64,000 nt of DNA, taken from positions 62,001-126,000 of the forward strand of contig NZ_MBEI01000001.1 in the NCBI RefSeq assembly GCF_001953985.1, read 5' to 3'. This DNA comes from Mycobacterium colombiense (GTDB lineage: Bacteria > Actinomycetota > Actinomycetes > Mycobacteriales > Mycobacteriaceae). Positions 30,601-40,186 of the stretch are shown here, piece after piece. Position numbers and translations under genes: made by a program. The notes beneath the pieces are model-generated. The model made no database searches and had not been told where the DNA came from. It worked only from the letters and a program-made list of their open reading frames with translations. Each line of letters opens with the position of its first letter. Positions within the stretch are counted from its first letter, which is position 1.

Positions 30601-33600
30601 GGCAGCCGCGGAAGCCGACGAGGCATCTGGCTGGCTGCTCATCGGCGATGATGGCGAGGCCGTGCGGCCTTTGGTCGATGCGCTGATCGCGCGCGGACAC
30701 CGGCACCGGATTCTCGGATTGCCCGCATCGGACGCGGACGAGGAACGGCTCGTGGCCGCGCTGCGCGCGGCGGTAGCGGATGATCCCAGGCTGCGTATCC
30801 TGCATTTTGCGGCGCTCGAATCGGACACGACACCATCGATGCGGTCGCTCTTGCGAATGCAACATCGCGTCCTGGGCGGCACACGGCGACTCTTCCGAGC
30901 CGCGGCCGCCGCCGAACTTCGCGTGCCCATCTGGCTGGCAACTCGCGGTGCGCAGCGGGTCACCGGCGCGGACACCGTGTCGCCGGTGCAGAGCTGCCTC
31001 TGGGGATTCGGTCGCGCCGCCGCGCTGGAACATCCGCACGTCTGGGGCGGACTGGCGGACCTGCATGACGGCAGCGCCGACGAGTGGTCCCGGTTGATCA
31101 GCCTGGTGGCGGCGCAGGACAGCCAGGCTGTCAGGGAAGACCAAGTCGCGCTGCGAGATCGAGCCGTCTATGTTCCCCGGCTGACGCGGCGCGTAGGGCA
31201 GCCGCTGGCAACGCCGCTCGTCCTACGTGACGACGCGACGTATCTGGTGACCGGCGGGCTGGGTTCGGTCGGACTGGAAATCGCCGGATATCTGGCCGGC
31301 CACGGTGCCCGGCATCTGGTGCTGACGAGTCGGCGCGCACCGGGCGATGCCGCGCAACGACGCATCGATGCGCTCAGCGAACGGTATGGCAGCGAATTCC
31401 GCATCATCACCTCCAATGTGGCCGACCCGCACGATGTCGCTCGCCTCTTGGCCACCGTGCAGTCCGATCTGCCGCCGCTGGCCGGCGTCGTCCATGCCGC
31501 CGGCGAGATAGGGACCACCCCGCTGAGCGATCTGGATGACACCGAAGTCGACCGAGTGTTCGCCGGAAAGGTCTGGGGTGCTTGGCACTTGAGCGAAGCA
31601 ACCGCCGACATGCGGCTGGACTTCTTCCTGAGCACCTCCTCGATCGCCGCCGTATGGGGCAGCTTCGGGCAGACCGCCTACAGCGCGGCTAACGCGTTTC
31701 TCGACGGGCTGGCCGACCGGCTGCGTGAGCAGAAGTACATCAGCGTCAACTTCGGTCCGTGGTCGGCGGGTATGGCCGACGAGGACGCGCGTGCGCGGCT
31801 GGACCAGCGTGGGGTCCGGACGTTGCCGCCCGCCGACGCACTGGCGGGCATGGCCGAAATCATGGTGGCTTCGGCACAGCAAGGGATTTCGCAAGGCGTG
31901 GTGGCCCGGATCGACTGGTCCCGTTTCCTGCCGCTCTACCAGCTTTCGGGGAAGCGATCATTCTTGGCGGAGTTGGAGCCCGAGGTGCCCGCCTCGGTGT
32001 CCGCCGTAACACCCTCCGGTACCACCCGATTGGTCGAGCGGCTCACCGTCGCCCCGGTACAGCAGCGCAAGAAACTCGTGCTGGAGTATCTGCGCGACGT
32101 CGTCGCGGATGTGACGCGGATCGACGTGGCGGAGATCCGTGAGGACGCCGGATTCTTTGACTTGGGCATGGATTCGCTGATGGCCGTGGAGATGCGCCGC
32201 CGCGTCGAGCACGCGGTGGGCTCGGAGTTGCCGGCGACTCTCGCGATGGACTACCCGCGCCTGGTCGACGTGGCGGATTACCTGCTCGGCGAGGTGCTCG
32301 GCCTCACCGCAGCGGTTTCCGCTAAGTCGGGCGTCGAATCGGCGGCCCAGCCGGCTTCGTTGCCGACCTCACCAGCGGCGGCGCTCACCGATGAGCCGAT
32401 CGCGATCGTCGCGGTGGCCTGCCGTTTTCCGGGCGCGCCGGATCCGGATGCCTTCTGGCAGGTGCTGTCCGGCGGTGTCGACGCGATCCGGGAGATTCCG
32501 GATGACCGCTTCGATATCGACGAGTTCTACGATCCGGACCAGGAGACGCCGGGTAAGATCTACACCCGCTGCGGTGGATATCTCGACGGGATCGACGGCT
32601 TCGATCCGGAATTTTTCGGCATCTCCCCACGCGAGGCCGTGTGGATGGATCCGCAGCAGCGGCTGATGCTGGAGATCGCGTGGGAAGGGCTGGAGCGCGC
32701 CGGGTATTCCCCTGCGGCGTTGCGCGGCAGTCGAAGTGGCGTGTTTGTCGGGGTCGCCGCCAACGAGTATTCGCATCTGCTGTCCAGCGATTCGATCGAG
32801 ACCATCGAAGCCCACTTCATCACCGGCAATGCGCTCAACGCGATCTCCGGTCGGGTTGCCTTCGCGCTCGGTTTGGAAGGACCGGCGGTGGCAGTCGACA
32901 CCGCGTGCAGTTCGTCGCTGGTGGCCGTCCACCAGGCTTGCCAGGCATTACACTCCGGTGACTGCGATCTGGCGCTCGCCGGTGGTGTCAACGTCTTGTT
33001 GAGCCCGGCCTCCATCGTCGCCGCTTCGCGCGCCAGGATGCTTTCCCCTGATGGTCGATGCAAGACCTTCGACGCCGCCGCCGATGGCTATGTTCGCAGC
33101 GAAGGATGCGGGATTCTGGTCCTCAAGCGGCTGAGCGACGCGCAGCGTGACGGCGATCAGATCTGCGCGGTCATCCGCGGCAGCGCGGTCAATCAGGACG
33201 GTGCTTCCAGTGGCTTGACCGTGCCTAACGGCGGTGCGCAGCAACGGCTTATCACCGCGGCATTGGATCGCGCCGGTGTCGGCGGCCCGGACGTCGATTA
33301 CCTCGAGGCGCACGGCACTGGCACCGCGCTGGGCGACCCGATCGAGGTGCAGGCGGCCGCCGCCGTCTACGGCGCCGGTCGTGACCCGAACCGCCCGCTC
33401 CTGATGGGATCGGTGAAGACCAACATCGGTCACCTCGAGTCGGCGGCGGGGGTCGCCGGTCTGGTCAAGGTCGTGTTGTCTCTGCAAAACCAAGTGCTCC
33501 CGCAGAATCTTCACTTCGACCAACCGTCGCCGCATATTCCGTGGGACTCGCTGCCGGTGCAGGTGGTCGACAAGGCAACTCCGTGGCAGACCAACGGCAG

Positions 33601-36600
33601 GCCACGCCGCGCCGGCATCAGTTCGTTCGGGTTCACCGGGACGAATGCACATGTGCTCATCGAGGAGGCGCCACGGCAACCGGCGATCCCGGATGAGAGC
33701 TCGACCGAGGACGTCCTACCCGATATCCCCGCGGCGTCGGAGTCTGAGGCCCAACAGCAACCGGTCAGGGTGTTGCCCTTGTCCGCGCGGTCCGCCGAAG
33801 GACTGGTGGCGTTGGCGCGGCGATACGGTGCCTGGCTGGACGCGAACCCCGATGCCGACATCGCCGATGTCTGCTTCACTGCCGGCGTGGGGCGTTCGCA
33901 TTTCGAACACCGGGGCGCGTTGGTCGTGGATTCGGTTGCGGGAGCTCGAGAGCTGCTCGCCGAGCTGGCCGAGAACCGGCTGCGGCCCGGCGTTGTGCGC
34001 GGCGAGTGCACGGATCCGCCGACGACGGCCTGGTTGTTCACCGGGCAAGGCAGCCAGTACCTCGGGATGGCGGGCGAGTTGTTCGACACCGAGCCGGTGT
34101 TCGCCGAGACCGTGGCGCGATGCGCGGAAGCCGTCGATCCGATACTGCCGCGCCCGTTGCTCGAAGTGCTGTTCAGCACCGACAGCGAAACGGCAGAATT
34201 ACTGCGGCACACCTCTTTTGCGCAGCCTGCGCTCTTCGCCGTCGAGATGGGATTGGCCCGGTTGTGGCAGTCGTGGGGCGTCGAGCCCGATGTGGTGTTG
34301 GGGCACAGCGTGGGTCAGTACGCGGCGGCGTGTGTGGCCGACGTGTTCAGCCTCGAGGACGGGGCACGGCTGATAGCCGAACGCGGTCGCCTGTTCGGCA
34401 GTCTGCCCGAGGGCGGCCGGATGGTGGCGGTATTCGCGGACGCCCAGCACGTGGAGGACGTTGCCGACGAATTCGCGCGTGTCTCGGTCGCTGCCTACAA
34501 CGGCCGCAACACGGTGCTGTCCGGGCCGGGGGAGGATCTGGAGCAAGTCGTCGCCAGCTTCAGCGACGACGGGATCCGCTGCACCTGGCTGGAGACCAGT
34601 CACGCCTTCCACTCGGAATTGCTGGAACCGGTGCTCGACGAATTCGAGTCGCATGCCGCCCGGGTCCAGTTCGCCGTGCCCACCCGGCCGCTGATCTGCA
34701 ACCGCACCGGGGCAGTACTCACGGCGGAAACCCCGCTGGACGCCCAATATTGGCGGCGGCATTCGCGCCAGCCGGTGCAATTCGCCGAGAGCGTGCGCAC
34801 CGCGGCGGCGCTGGGCTGCTCGGTGGTGATGGAGATCGGTCCGCAGCCGATTCTCACCGCGGCCGCGCTGCAGGCCTGGCCGGAATCCTCGGCGGCGCCG
34901 CGTGCGATCGTTTCCCTGCGCAAGGGCGTCGATGCCCGGCGGCAGATCGCAGAAGCGTTCGCCACCGCTTATATCGCCGGACACCGGATTGACTTCACTG
35001 CGCGGCAACAGTTGCCGGGCCGCAGGCTCGGACTGCCCACTTATCCGTTCCAGCGCCGTCGCTTCTGGCCCAAGGCCTCGGGCATCGCCGGTGTCGATGT
35101 CGGGGGCGCTCCCGTATCCGGAATCTTAGGTAGCGCAAAGGATCTGGCTTCCGGGGACTCCGTCTACACCAGTCGGTTGTCGGTCAAATCGCAGCCTTGG
35201 CTATCTCATCACGTCATCTACGGCTCGGTTGTCGTTCCGGGCGCCACGTACGCGGCGATGGCACTTGCCGCGGTAGGCGCGCCGGCGCGGGTGCAGGACG
35301 TCTTCTTCTATGAACCGATCATCCTGACCGACAAGAGCTCTCGAGAGGTGCAGCTGACCTTGCATCCGTTTGAAGACGGTGGCGGTTGGACGTTCCGAGT
35401 GCACAGTCGCCCGTACGGTGTGCGCGACGCCGAGTGGTCGCTGAACGCCGATGGCACCGTCGTCGACGGTGTCGACGATCATTGGGCACTTGAACCGGCG
35501 GATTCGATCGAGGTCGCGATCGAGCGGTTGAGCCGTACGCGCCCGCAGCAACTGTTCGACACCTTCACCGATATGGAGCTGGCCTGGGGGCCCACGTGGT
35601 CCACTTCGCTGAAATCGTTGTGGGTCGGTGATGGGGAGGCGATCGGCGATGTCGCCGTCGGCGAGGAACTCGCCGAGCAACTGGGCAGTGAGCCGGTCCA
35701 CCCGGTGCTGCTGGACCTGTGCACCGGAGTCGCCTTCCCGGCCTTCCCGGCGCTGCTGGCGGCGACCGAACAGGGCGCGGTCCCTGATCTCTTCCTGCCG
35801 CTTCGGTACGGGCGGGTAATGCTGAGCGAGCGGATGCCGCGGCGCTTTTATTGCCGCGCCCGGTGGCAGAACGGTGGTCTGGACAGCGAAACGCAGGTCT
35901 TCGACCTCGATTTCGTGGATCGGGATGGTCGCCACCTGGGCGGCATTCGCGAGTTCACGGTGAAACGCGCCCCGCGCGAGGCGTTGCTGCGCGGCCTAGG
36001 CGGCGACGCCACGCGGCTGCTGTACACGCTCGGCTGGCAAGAGATGCCACCGGTCGCGCCTGACGAGACCGCCGGGAATGCCGACGGCACCTGGCTGATT
36101 GCCGGATACGACGAACTGGCAACCGAATTGCCCGCCTGCGTCCGGTTCGACCCGACCATCCATCCCGAGCACTGGCAGCGGCTGTTCGCACAGGCTTCCG
36201 AGCGTGCGCCGGTCTCCGGGATCGTCTGGCGCAGCACCAGACAACCGCACGCGGCGGAGTCGAGCGCCGAATTCACTGCGCGGCTGGAGACCGAGATCGC
36301 CAACATGCTCAGTGCGGTGCAGGCTGCGCTGGCGGACGAGACGGTGAAACTCGCCGGGGGACTGTGGATCATCACCGAACGCGCGGTGGCGACCGAATCC
36401 GGCGAGCCCGTCGACCCGGCGCAAGCCGCGCTGTGGGGGCTCGGGCGCACGATCATCGCCGAGCAGCCGACGCTGCGCTGCCGTCTCGTCGACCACGACG
36501 GGGCCGAGGACACCGTCCGCTGGCTGGCCAAGCTGTGCGGCGTGGCCGGCGCGGCACTCGAGGAGCCCGAACTCGCCTTGCGGCAAGGGAAATTCCTGGT

Positions 36601-38752
36601 ACCCCGGCTGCTGCCGTGGGCCCGTAGCGGTCATCTACCAATGCCGCGTGCGGCCGACTACATCTTGGCGCCGACCGAACGCGGTGCGATCGACAATCTT
36701 CGTCTGAAGGAGATGGAAGTAACGTCGCCCGTCAACGGAGAGGTGCAGATCCGTGTGGAGGCCGCCGGCCTCAACTTCCGGGATGTGCTCAACGTGCTCG
36801 GTCTCTATCCGGGTGATCCGGGACCGATCGGTGGTGACCTGTCGGGCATTATCACCGAATTGAGCGACGGCGTCACGGGATTCGAAGTGGGCCAGCGGGT
36901 GATGGGTTTCATGCCGGGAGCGTTCGCCAGCCGGGTCAATGTGCCGGTCCAGCTGCTGGCACCGGTGCCGGACGGGCTGGGCGCGGTGGATGCGGCGACG
37001 ATCCCCGCTGCGGCACTGACCGCCCGGCTCGCCTTCGACTGGGCCAGGCTGGGCCCCGGTGACCGGGTGCTCGTGCACGCCGCCAGCGGCGGCGTGGGAC
37101 TGGCCGCGGTCCAGCTGGCACGGCAGTGCGGAGCGACGGTCTTCGCCACCGCCAGCAGCTACAAACGCGCGATGCTGCGCAAGATGGGTGTGGAGCACGT
37201 CTATGACTCGCGCAGTACGGATTTCGCGGACCAGATCCTCGCCGACACCGGGGGTGCCGGCGTCGACGTGGTGCTCAACAGCCTGACCAACGAAGGCTTC
37301 GTCGAGGCAACCGTGCGGGCGACCGCACAGGGCGGCCGGTTCGCCGAAATCGCCAAGCGGGACATCTGGACGCGCGAGCAGATGGCGCAGGCCCGCCCCG
37401 ATATCGACTACGAGATCGTCGCGTTGGATGGAACGATCGTGGCGGACCCCGAGCGCATTCGGGGACTGCTGGCCGAGGTGTCGGACGCGTTGGCCAGCGG
37501 CGAGATCACGCCGGTGCCCGCCGAGGTCTACCCGCTGACGGAGGCGAAGTCGGCCTTCCGCCGCATGCAACAAGCGCGCCACATCGGGAAGATCGTGGTG
37601 CAGATGCCGAGCCCGTTGCAGCCGCGCGGCGATCGGAGCTATCTGATCACCGGCGGCCTCGGTGCACTCGGCCTGCACACGGCGTCGCATCTTGCCCAGC
37701 TCGGCGCTGGTGACATCGTGTTGACCAGTCGGCATCTGCCCGACGCGGACGCGCAAGCGGCGATCGACAACATCTTGGAGCGCTACCGATGCCGGATCCA
37801 CACCTTCACGGCCGACATCGGTGACGAGTCCCAGGCCGTAGAGCTGATAGAGCGGATCCGGGCAGAGCTGCCGCCGCTGGCGGGAGTGGCACACCTGGCC
37901 GGCGTGCTCGACGACGGACTACTGCCACAGCAGAGCCCGGATCGCTTCCGAACCACTCTGGCGCCCAAAGCCTTTGGTGCCTACCACCTGCATCGGCTGA
38001 CGAAAGACGACGACCTTGAGTTCTTCGTCATGTACTCGTCGGCGTCCAGCGTGCTCGGATCACCAGGGCAGGCCAACTACGCGACCGCCAACGCGCTGCT
38101 CGATGGGCTCGTTGCGGAACGTAAGGCCGAGGGTCTGCCGGCGGTGGCCGTCAACTTCGGTCCCTGGGCAAAGGGCGGCATGGCAACCTCGCACGCCGCC
38201 CGCGCCAATCTCGGTGCGCAAGGAATGATTCCGCTGGAGCCCACGGCCGCGCTGAGTGCACTCGGCGAGGTTCTCGGCCACGGCACCGCGCAGGCGATCG
38301 TGATCAAGGCGAATTGGCAGCGCGCGGCGAAGATGCTGGGCGGGTCTCGCCCACCGCTTCTCGACCACGTCCTGCCGAGTGCCGTGGAGGCAACCCGAGG
38401 CGACAGTGAGTTGCTCCGGCAACTGCACGAGGTACCCGACGCGCAACGGGCCGATTTCCTCACCGAATTCCTCCAGCGCGAAGTGCAAAGTTTCCTGAGG
38501 CTCGCGCAACCGCCGGCGGCAACCAGCCGATTCCTGGACCTGGGCACGGATTCGCTGATGGCGGTCGAACTCCGTAATCGGCTGTACGGCCAGTTCGGTG
38601 GCGCGTTCACCATCAGCGCCACCGCGGTGTTCGACTACCCGACGATCAGGTCCCTCGCTGAGTACCTGGCCGATCAGGTGCCGGAGTCCGTCTCCGAGCC
38701 AGACCTACCGTCCGACGGGGCGGAGGCCGTCGATCTGGCCGAACCGGCGTAA
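27689..38752 (+). CDS. Bimodular type I polyketide synthase, malonyl-specific (trehalose polyphleate-type Pks)
   Basis: This protein has 3,687 residues. Module 1: KS (active Cys184 in DTACSSS), AT (Ser636 in GHSVGQ), KR (about 1187, GGLGSVG; catalytic Tyr in TAYSAAN) and ACP (Ser1496). Module 2: KS (Cys1740), AT (Ser2207), DH (His2508 in HHVIYGSVVVPG), ER (about 3130, SGGVGLAAVQLA), KR (about 3318) and ACP (Ser3622). There is no loading domain and no thioesterase. Both AT domains carry HAFHS, the malonyl-CoA motif, so chains should be unbranched. Module 1 has no DH. KR2 has the LDD motif of B-type KRs and KR1 lacks it. Size and order resemble the PKS of the trehalose polyphleate locus. The ATG at 27689 follows AGAGGGGA; earlier in-frame codons lack support. 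Confidence 0.9.
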   Translation: MASVEDPMKQTSGFAIVGYSVRVPGAADADEFWDVLRHGRDAVSEVPSDRWDVEEFFDPDPGAPGRIATRRAGFIDDVAGFDAAFFGVSAREVKMMDPQHRLLLEMAWRALEHSGTAPMGLANTKTGVYMGLSTHDYFGMISDELEYGDIEAYTAIGTSGAAGAGRISYRLGLQGPAVTVDTACSSSLVAIHQACQALRLGECDLALAGGANVLISPGTMITFSQARMLAPDGRCKTFDAAADGYVRGEGCGVIVVKRLDDAIRDGDRIRAVIRGSAINQDGASGGLTVPNGVAQQRVIAEALQRSGIVAGDVGYLEAHGTGTSLGDPIEVQAAAAALGDGRDAGQPLLIGSVKTNIGHLEAAAGIAGLIKVILSLEHEQLPKHLNFRNPSPHIPWDRLPVRVVDEPLTWERNGRRRIAGVSSFGFSGTNAHVIVEEAPAMDRVAVAPVAPPDDRRFSVLPLSARSPAALVQIADDYRNWLAAHPEATLSDVCFTAGVGRSHLEHRAALVVNSTDSARELLGALADDRPAPGLVRGMCADTPKTAWLFPGQGSQFAGMARELYETEPVFAATMTRCAAAVADVLEKPLLDVIFDADGEDALRQTSYAQPALFAVEMGLARLWQSWGLQPDVVLGHSVGQYSAACVAGVFGLEDGALLLAERGRLFGSLPAGGRMVAVFAAADRVEGLTDQFPRLSVAAYNGANTVLSGPAEDLDKAVGSLVADGVRCDWLETSHAFHSALLDPVLDEFEAYASRFDYSAPQRTLVCNRTGAALGRNAGLDARYWRRHARQPIEFAKGVATLAGLGCAVLLEVGPQPVLTASALRAWPDPATAPQAIASLRRNGADHRQITEAVATAYVAGHLPHFTALQREPARKLDLPTYPFQRRPYWFRDKRVRPTPTDATRTEAVRLLEDDRIEELAALLDGQNDNQHTVDVLKKLATQHNRQRNAQSVADARYEMRWEISSAPATGTAAAEADEASGWLLIGDDGEAVRPLVDALIARGHRHRILGLPASDADEERLVAALRAAVADDPRLRILHFAALESDTTPSMRSLLRMQHRVLGGTRRLFRAAAAAELRVPIWLATRGAQRVTGADTVSPVQSCLWGFGRAAALEHPHVWGGLADLHDGSADEWSRLISLVAAQDSQAVREDQVALRDRAVYVPRLTRRVGQPLATPLVLRDDATYLVTGGLGSVGLEIAGYLAGHGARHLVLTSRRAPGDAAQRRIDALSERYGSEFRIITSNVADPHDVARLLATVQSDLPPLAGVVHAAGEIGTTPLSDLDDTEVDRVFAGKVWGAWHLSEATADMRLDFFLSTSSIAAVWGSFGQTAYSAANAFLDGLADRLREQKYISVNFGPWSAGMADEDARARLDQRGVRTLPPADALAGMAEIMVASAQQGISQGVVARIDWSRFLPLYQLSGKRSFLAELEPEVPASVSAVTPSGTTRLVERLTVAPVQQRKKLVLEYLRDVVADVTRIDVAEIREDAGFFDLGMDSLMAVEMRRRVEHAVGSELPATLAMDYPRLVDVADYLLGEVLGLTAAVSAKSGVESAAQPASLPTSPAAALTDEPIAIVAVACRFPGAPDPDAFWQVLSGGVDAIREIPDDRFDIDEFYDPDQETPGKIYTRCGGYLDGIDGFDPEFFGISPREAVWMDPQQRLMLEIAWEGLERAGYSPAALRGSRSGVFVGVAANEYSHLLSSDSIETIEAHFITGNALNAISGRVAFALGLEGPAVAVDTACSSSLVAVHQACQALHSGDCDLALAGGVNVLLSPASIVAASRARMLSPDGRCKTFDAAADGYVRSEGCGILVLKRLSDAQRDGDQICAVIRGSAVNQDGASSGLTVPNGGAQQRLITAALDRAGVGGPDVDYLEAHGTGTALGDPIEVQAAAAVYGAGRDPNRPLLMGSVKTNIGHLESAAGVAGLVKVVLSLQNQVLPQNLHFDQPSPHIPWDSLPVQVVDKATPWQTNGRPRRAGISSFGFTGTNAHVLIEEAPRQPAIPDESSTEDVLPDIPAASESEAQQQPVRVLPLSARSAEGLVALARRYGAWLDANPDADIADVCFTAGVGRSHFEHRGALVVDSVAGARELLAELAENRLRPGVVRGECTDPPTTAWLFTGQGSQYLGMAGELFDTEPVFAETVARCAEAVDPILPRPLLEVLFSTDSETAELLRHTSFAQPALFAVEMGLARLWQSWGVEPDVVLGHSVGQYAAACVADVFSLEDGARLIAERGRLFGSLPEGGRMVAVFADAQHVEDVADEFARVSVAAYNGRNTVLSGPGEDLEQVVASFSDDGIRCTWLETSHAFHSELLEPVLDEFESHAARVQFAVPTRPLICNRTGAVLTAETPLDAQYWRRHSRQPVQFAESVRTAAALGCSVVMEIGPQPILTAAALQAWPESSAAPRAIVSLRKGVDARRQIAEAFATAYIAGHRIDFTARQQLPGRRLGLPTYPFQRRRFWPKASGIAGVDVGGAPVSGILGSAKDLASGDSVYTSRLSVKSQPWLSHHVIYGSVVVPGATYAAMALAAVGAPARVQDVFFYEPIILTDKSSREVQLTLHPFEDGGGWTFRVHSRPYGVRDAEWSLNADGTVVDGVDDHWALEPADSIEVAIERLSRTRPQQLFDTFTDMELAWGPTWSTSLKSLWVGDGEAIGDVAVGEELAEQLGSEPVHPVLLDLCTGVAFPAFPALLAATEQGAVPDLFLPLRYGRVMLSERMPRRFYCRARWQNGGLDSETQVFDLDFVDRDGRHLGGIREFTVKRAPREALLRGLGGDATRLLYTLGWQEMPPVAPDETAGNADGTWLIAGYDELATELPACVRFDPTIHPEHWQRLFAQASERAPVSGIVWRSTRQPHAAESSAEFTARLETEIANMLSAVQAALADETVKLAGGLWIITERAVATESGEPVDPAQAALWGLGRTIIAEQPTLRCRLVDHDGAEDTVRWLAKLCGVAGAALEEPELALRQGKFLVPRLLPWARSGHLPMPRAADYILAPTERGAIDNLRLKEMEVTSPVNGEVQIRVEAAGLNFRDVLNVLGLYPGDPGPIGGDLSGIITELSDGVTGFEVGQRVMGFMPGAFASRVNVPVQLLAPVPDGLGAVDAATIPAAALTARLAFDWARLGPGDRVLVHAASGGVGLAAVQLARQCGATVFATASSYKRAMLRKMGVEHVYDSRSTDFADQILADTGGAGVDVVLNSLTNEGFVEATVRATAQGGRFAEIAKRDIWTREQMAQARPDIDYEIVALDGTIVADPERIRGLLAEVSDALASGEITPVPAEVYPLTEAKSAFRRMQQARHIGKIVVQMPSPLQPRGDRSYLITGGLGALGLHTASHLAQLGAGDIVLTSRHLPDADAQAAIDNILERYRCRIHTFTADIGDESQAVELIERIRAELPPLAGVAHLAGVLDDGLLPQQSPDRFRTTLAPKAFGAYHLHRLTKDDDLEFFVMYSSASSVLGSPGQANYATANALLDGLVAERKAEGLPAVAVNFGPWAKGGMATSHAARANLGAQGMIPLEPTAALSALGEVLGHGTAQAIVIKANWQRAAKMLGGSRPPLLDHVLPSAVEATRGDSELLRQLHEVPDAQRADFLTEFLQREVQSFLRLAQPPAATSRFLDLGTDSLMAVELRNRLYGQFGGAFTISATAVFDYPTIRSLAEYLADQVPESVSEPDLPSDGAEAVDLAEPA

Positions 38753-38785
38753 TGACCCAGCGGCACAACATGTCCGGCACGGATC

Positions 38786-39439
38786 TCAAAGGGTTGCGCC
38801 CCCGACCGTGAGAAGGACGCAGCCGACCGCGCCCAGCAGGATGGCAACCTCGATGCGACGCCGCGATCTGATCCAGTCGTGTAACGCGACCATCGATGCG
38901 TGCGTTGTCTGGGGAGCAAGCAGGTAGCAGAGGAGGGGAATCTCCACGAGAGCGAAGGCGACAAAATTGAATATCAGAAGCGCCCCGACCTGTGTCATGG
39001 CCGTAGTGCCGGAGGCCAGGATAACGGCCAGCGCGGCCAGATAGTCCACCGACGGCAGCGCGATGCCGAGGCCGGCGATGCCCGCGATCCATAGCGAACG
39101 CCCATTCAGCAATTGTTGGACCCGCGTCGGCAGCATTTTCGGGTGCGGGCCCAATCGCCGGGTGCGGTCCATCGCGACGAGTGTTGCGGCGACCAGTAGC
39201 GCGAACACGCCGATCAGAATCTGGACCCTGGGCAGCGTGAAGTAGGTGGAACCTAGCAGCGTGCGTCGAAAGACGAACACGACAAGCAGTCCCACGGTCA
39301 TTCCCATCGCGAAACCGCCGCATAAAAACGAGAGCAGTTGCAGCATCGGCCTCGGTCTGTTCAGCATCAGGACTGTCATGCCGATCCGGAACGGCTCGAG
39401 GCTCACAACGAAAGCCATCGCCACCAGGGTGATCAACAT
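38786..39439 (-). CDS. GAP/Sap family (SfLAP) glycolipid-addressing membrane protein
   Basis: This 217-residue protein has six predicted membrane helices (VAMAFVVSLEPFRIGMTVLML at the start, LLCGG-like turns, then IAGIAGLGIALPSVDYLAAL). The family is the sulfolipid-1-addressing protein / Gap group, small proteins needed to place glycolipids such as GPL, sulfolipid or polyphleates at the surface. It is convergent with the PKS, 33 bases between stops. The start at 39439 has no obvious ribosome site. Its presence completes the set pks-papA-PE-mmpL-gap typical of acyl-trehalose loci. Confidence 0.85.
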   Translation of the reverse strand: MLITLVAMAFVVSLEPFRIGMTVLMLNRPRPMLQLLSFLCGGFAMGMTVGLLVVFVFRRTLLGSTYFTLPRVQILIGVFALLVAATLVAMDRTRRLGPHPKMLPTRVQQLLNGRSLWIAGIAGLGIALPSVDYLAALAVILASGTTAMTQVGALLIFNFVAFALVEIPLLCYLLAPQTTHASMVALHDWIRSRRRIEVAILLGAVGCVLLTVGGATL

Positions 39440-39583
39440 GGCAGATTGTGAATTGTGGGCGAACCCGCTCGCACAGGCCGTTGAGGCCTAACGCCTGGAA
39501 TGCACCGTGCCACTTCTGGATTGGAACATAATGCGTGCATGGCCGCAAACACGTTCAGGTGGCGGGGAGTCCCAAATGGCCTA

Positions 39584-40069
39584 TTACCGGATGCGTTTCG
39601 TGCCCGCCTGCTGGCAAACCCATCCATCGGGTATGCGGCCCGTAACGACGAACCGGGTCAGCTGCGCGCTCGTTGGCGCCGGCAACTCGTAGTCGGTGTG
39701 CAGATAAACGACCGGCTCCTCTTTGAAGTTGTGCTCGTGAAGCTGGCCCAGCAACTGATCGCAAGTGTCCTCAAGCCGCGGGCCCCCTGTTCCATCAGCA
39801 AGCAGCCGCGTCAGGCTCTCCATTGTCCGCCACAGCTGACCGTGTTCACGCATCATCACGAATATCGGCATCATTATCCCGGCCTTCCGAATCGGCGGGA
39901 ACAGGAAGATCTCTTCCAGGTAGATGTGCCGACGCAGCGCATCCGTCATCGCTCTCAACAGCTCGGGCTGCCGGTCGCCGCGATCGAGCTTCTCGATGAA
40001 AAATTCTATCTCAGCGCCTATTTCGCGGTGTTGCCGCATTAGTTCGGCGGTTAACACCCGGTCGGGCAT
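39584..40069 (-). CDS. Hemerythrin HHE cation-binding domain protein
   Basis: This 161-residue helical protein has the iron-binding pattern of bacterial hemerythrins: His in LMRQHREIGAEI, HIYLEE, REHGQLWRTM, and HEHNFKEEPVVY near the end. These bind a di-iron site that can carry oxygen or sense oxygen or nitric oxide. The ATG at 40069 has AGAGGAG seven bases upstream, better than the adjacent GTG at 40072. No functional link with the neighbouring glycolipid genes is visible. It may be its own transcription unit. Confidence 0.82.
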   Translation of the reverse strand: MPDRVLTAELMRQHREIGAEIEFFIEKLDRGDRQPELLRAMTDALRRHIYLEEIFLFPPIRKAGIMMPIFVMMREHGQLWRTMESLTRLLADGTGGPRLEDTCDQLLGQLHEHNFKEEPVVYLHTDYELPAPTSAQLTRFVVTGRIPDGWVCQQAGTKRIR

Positions 40070-40186
40070 CACGTGCTCCTCTAATCAGTCTGCAGATCGG
40101 GTAGGTTCGGCTTCGCCGGCTTCGGCCCTAACCACGGGAGTTTGCACGCGGTTCGGCGGTGCCGACGGTCGATAGGAAGCAGTCGG

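Noticed and set aside
27689..38752. PKS as a Pks2 or Pks3/4 enzyme for methyl-branched phthioceranic or mycolipenic acids
   Set aside because: Those are single-module enzymes using methylmalonyl-CoA; here there are two modules and both AT domains have the malonyl HAFHS motif.
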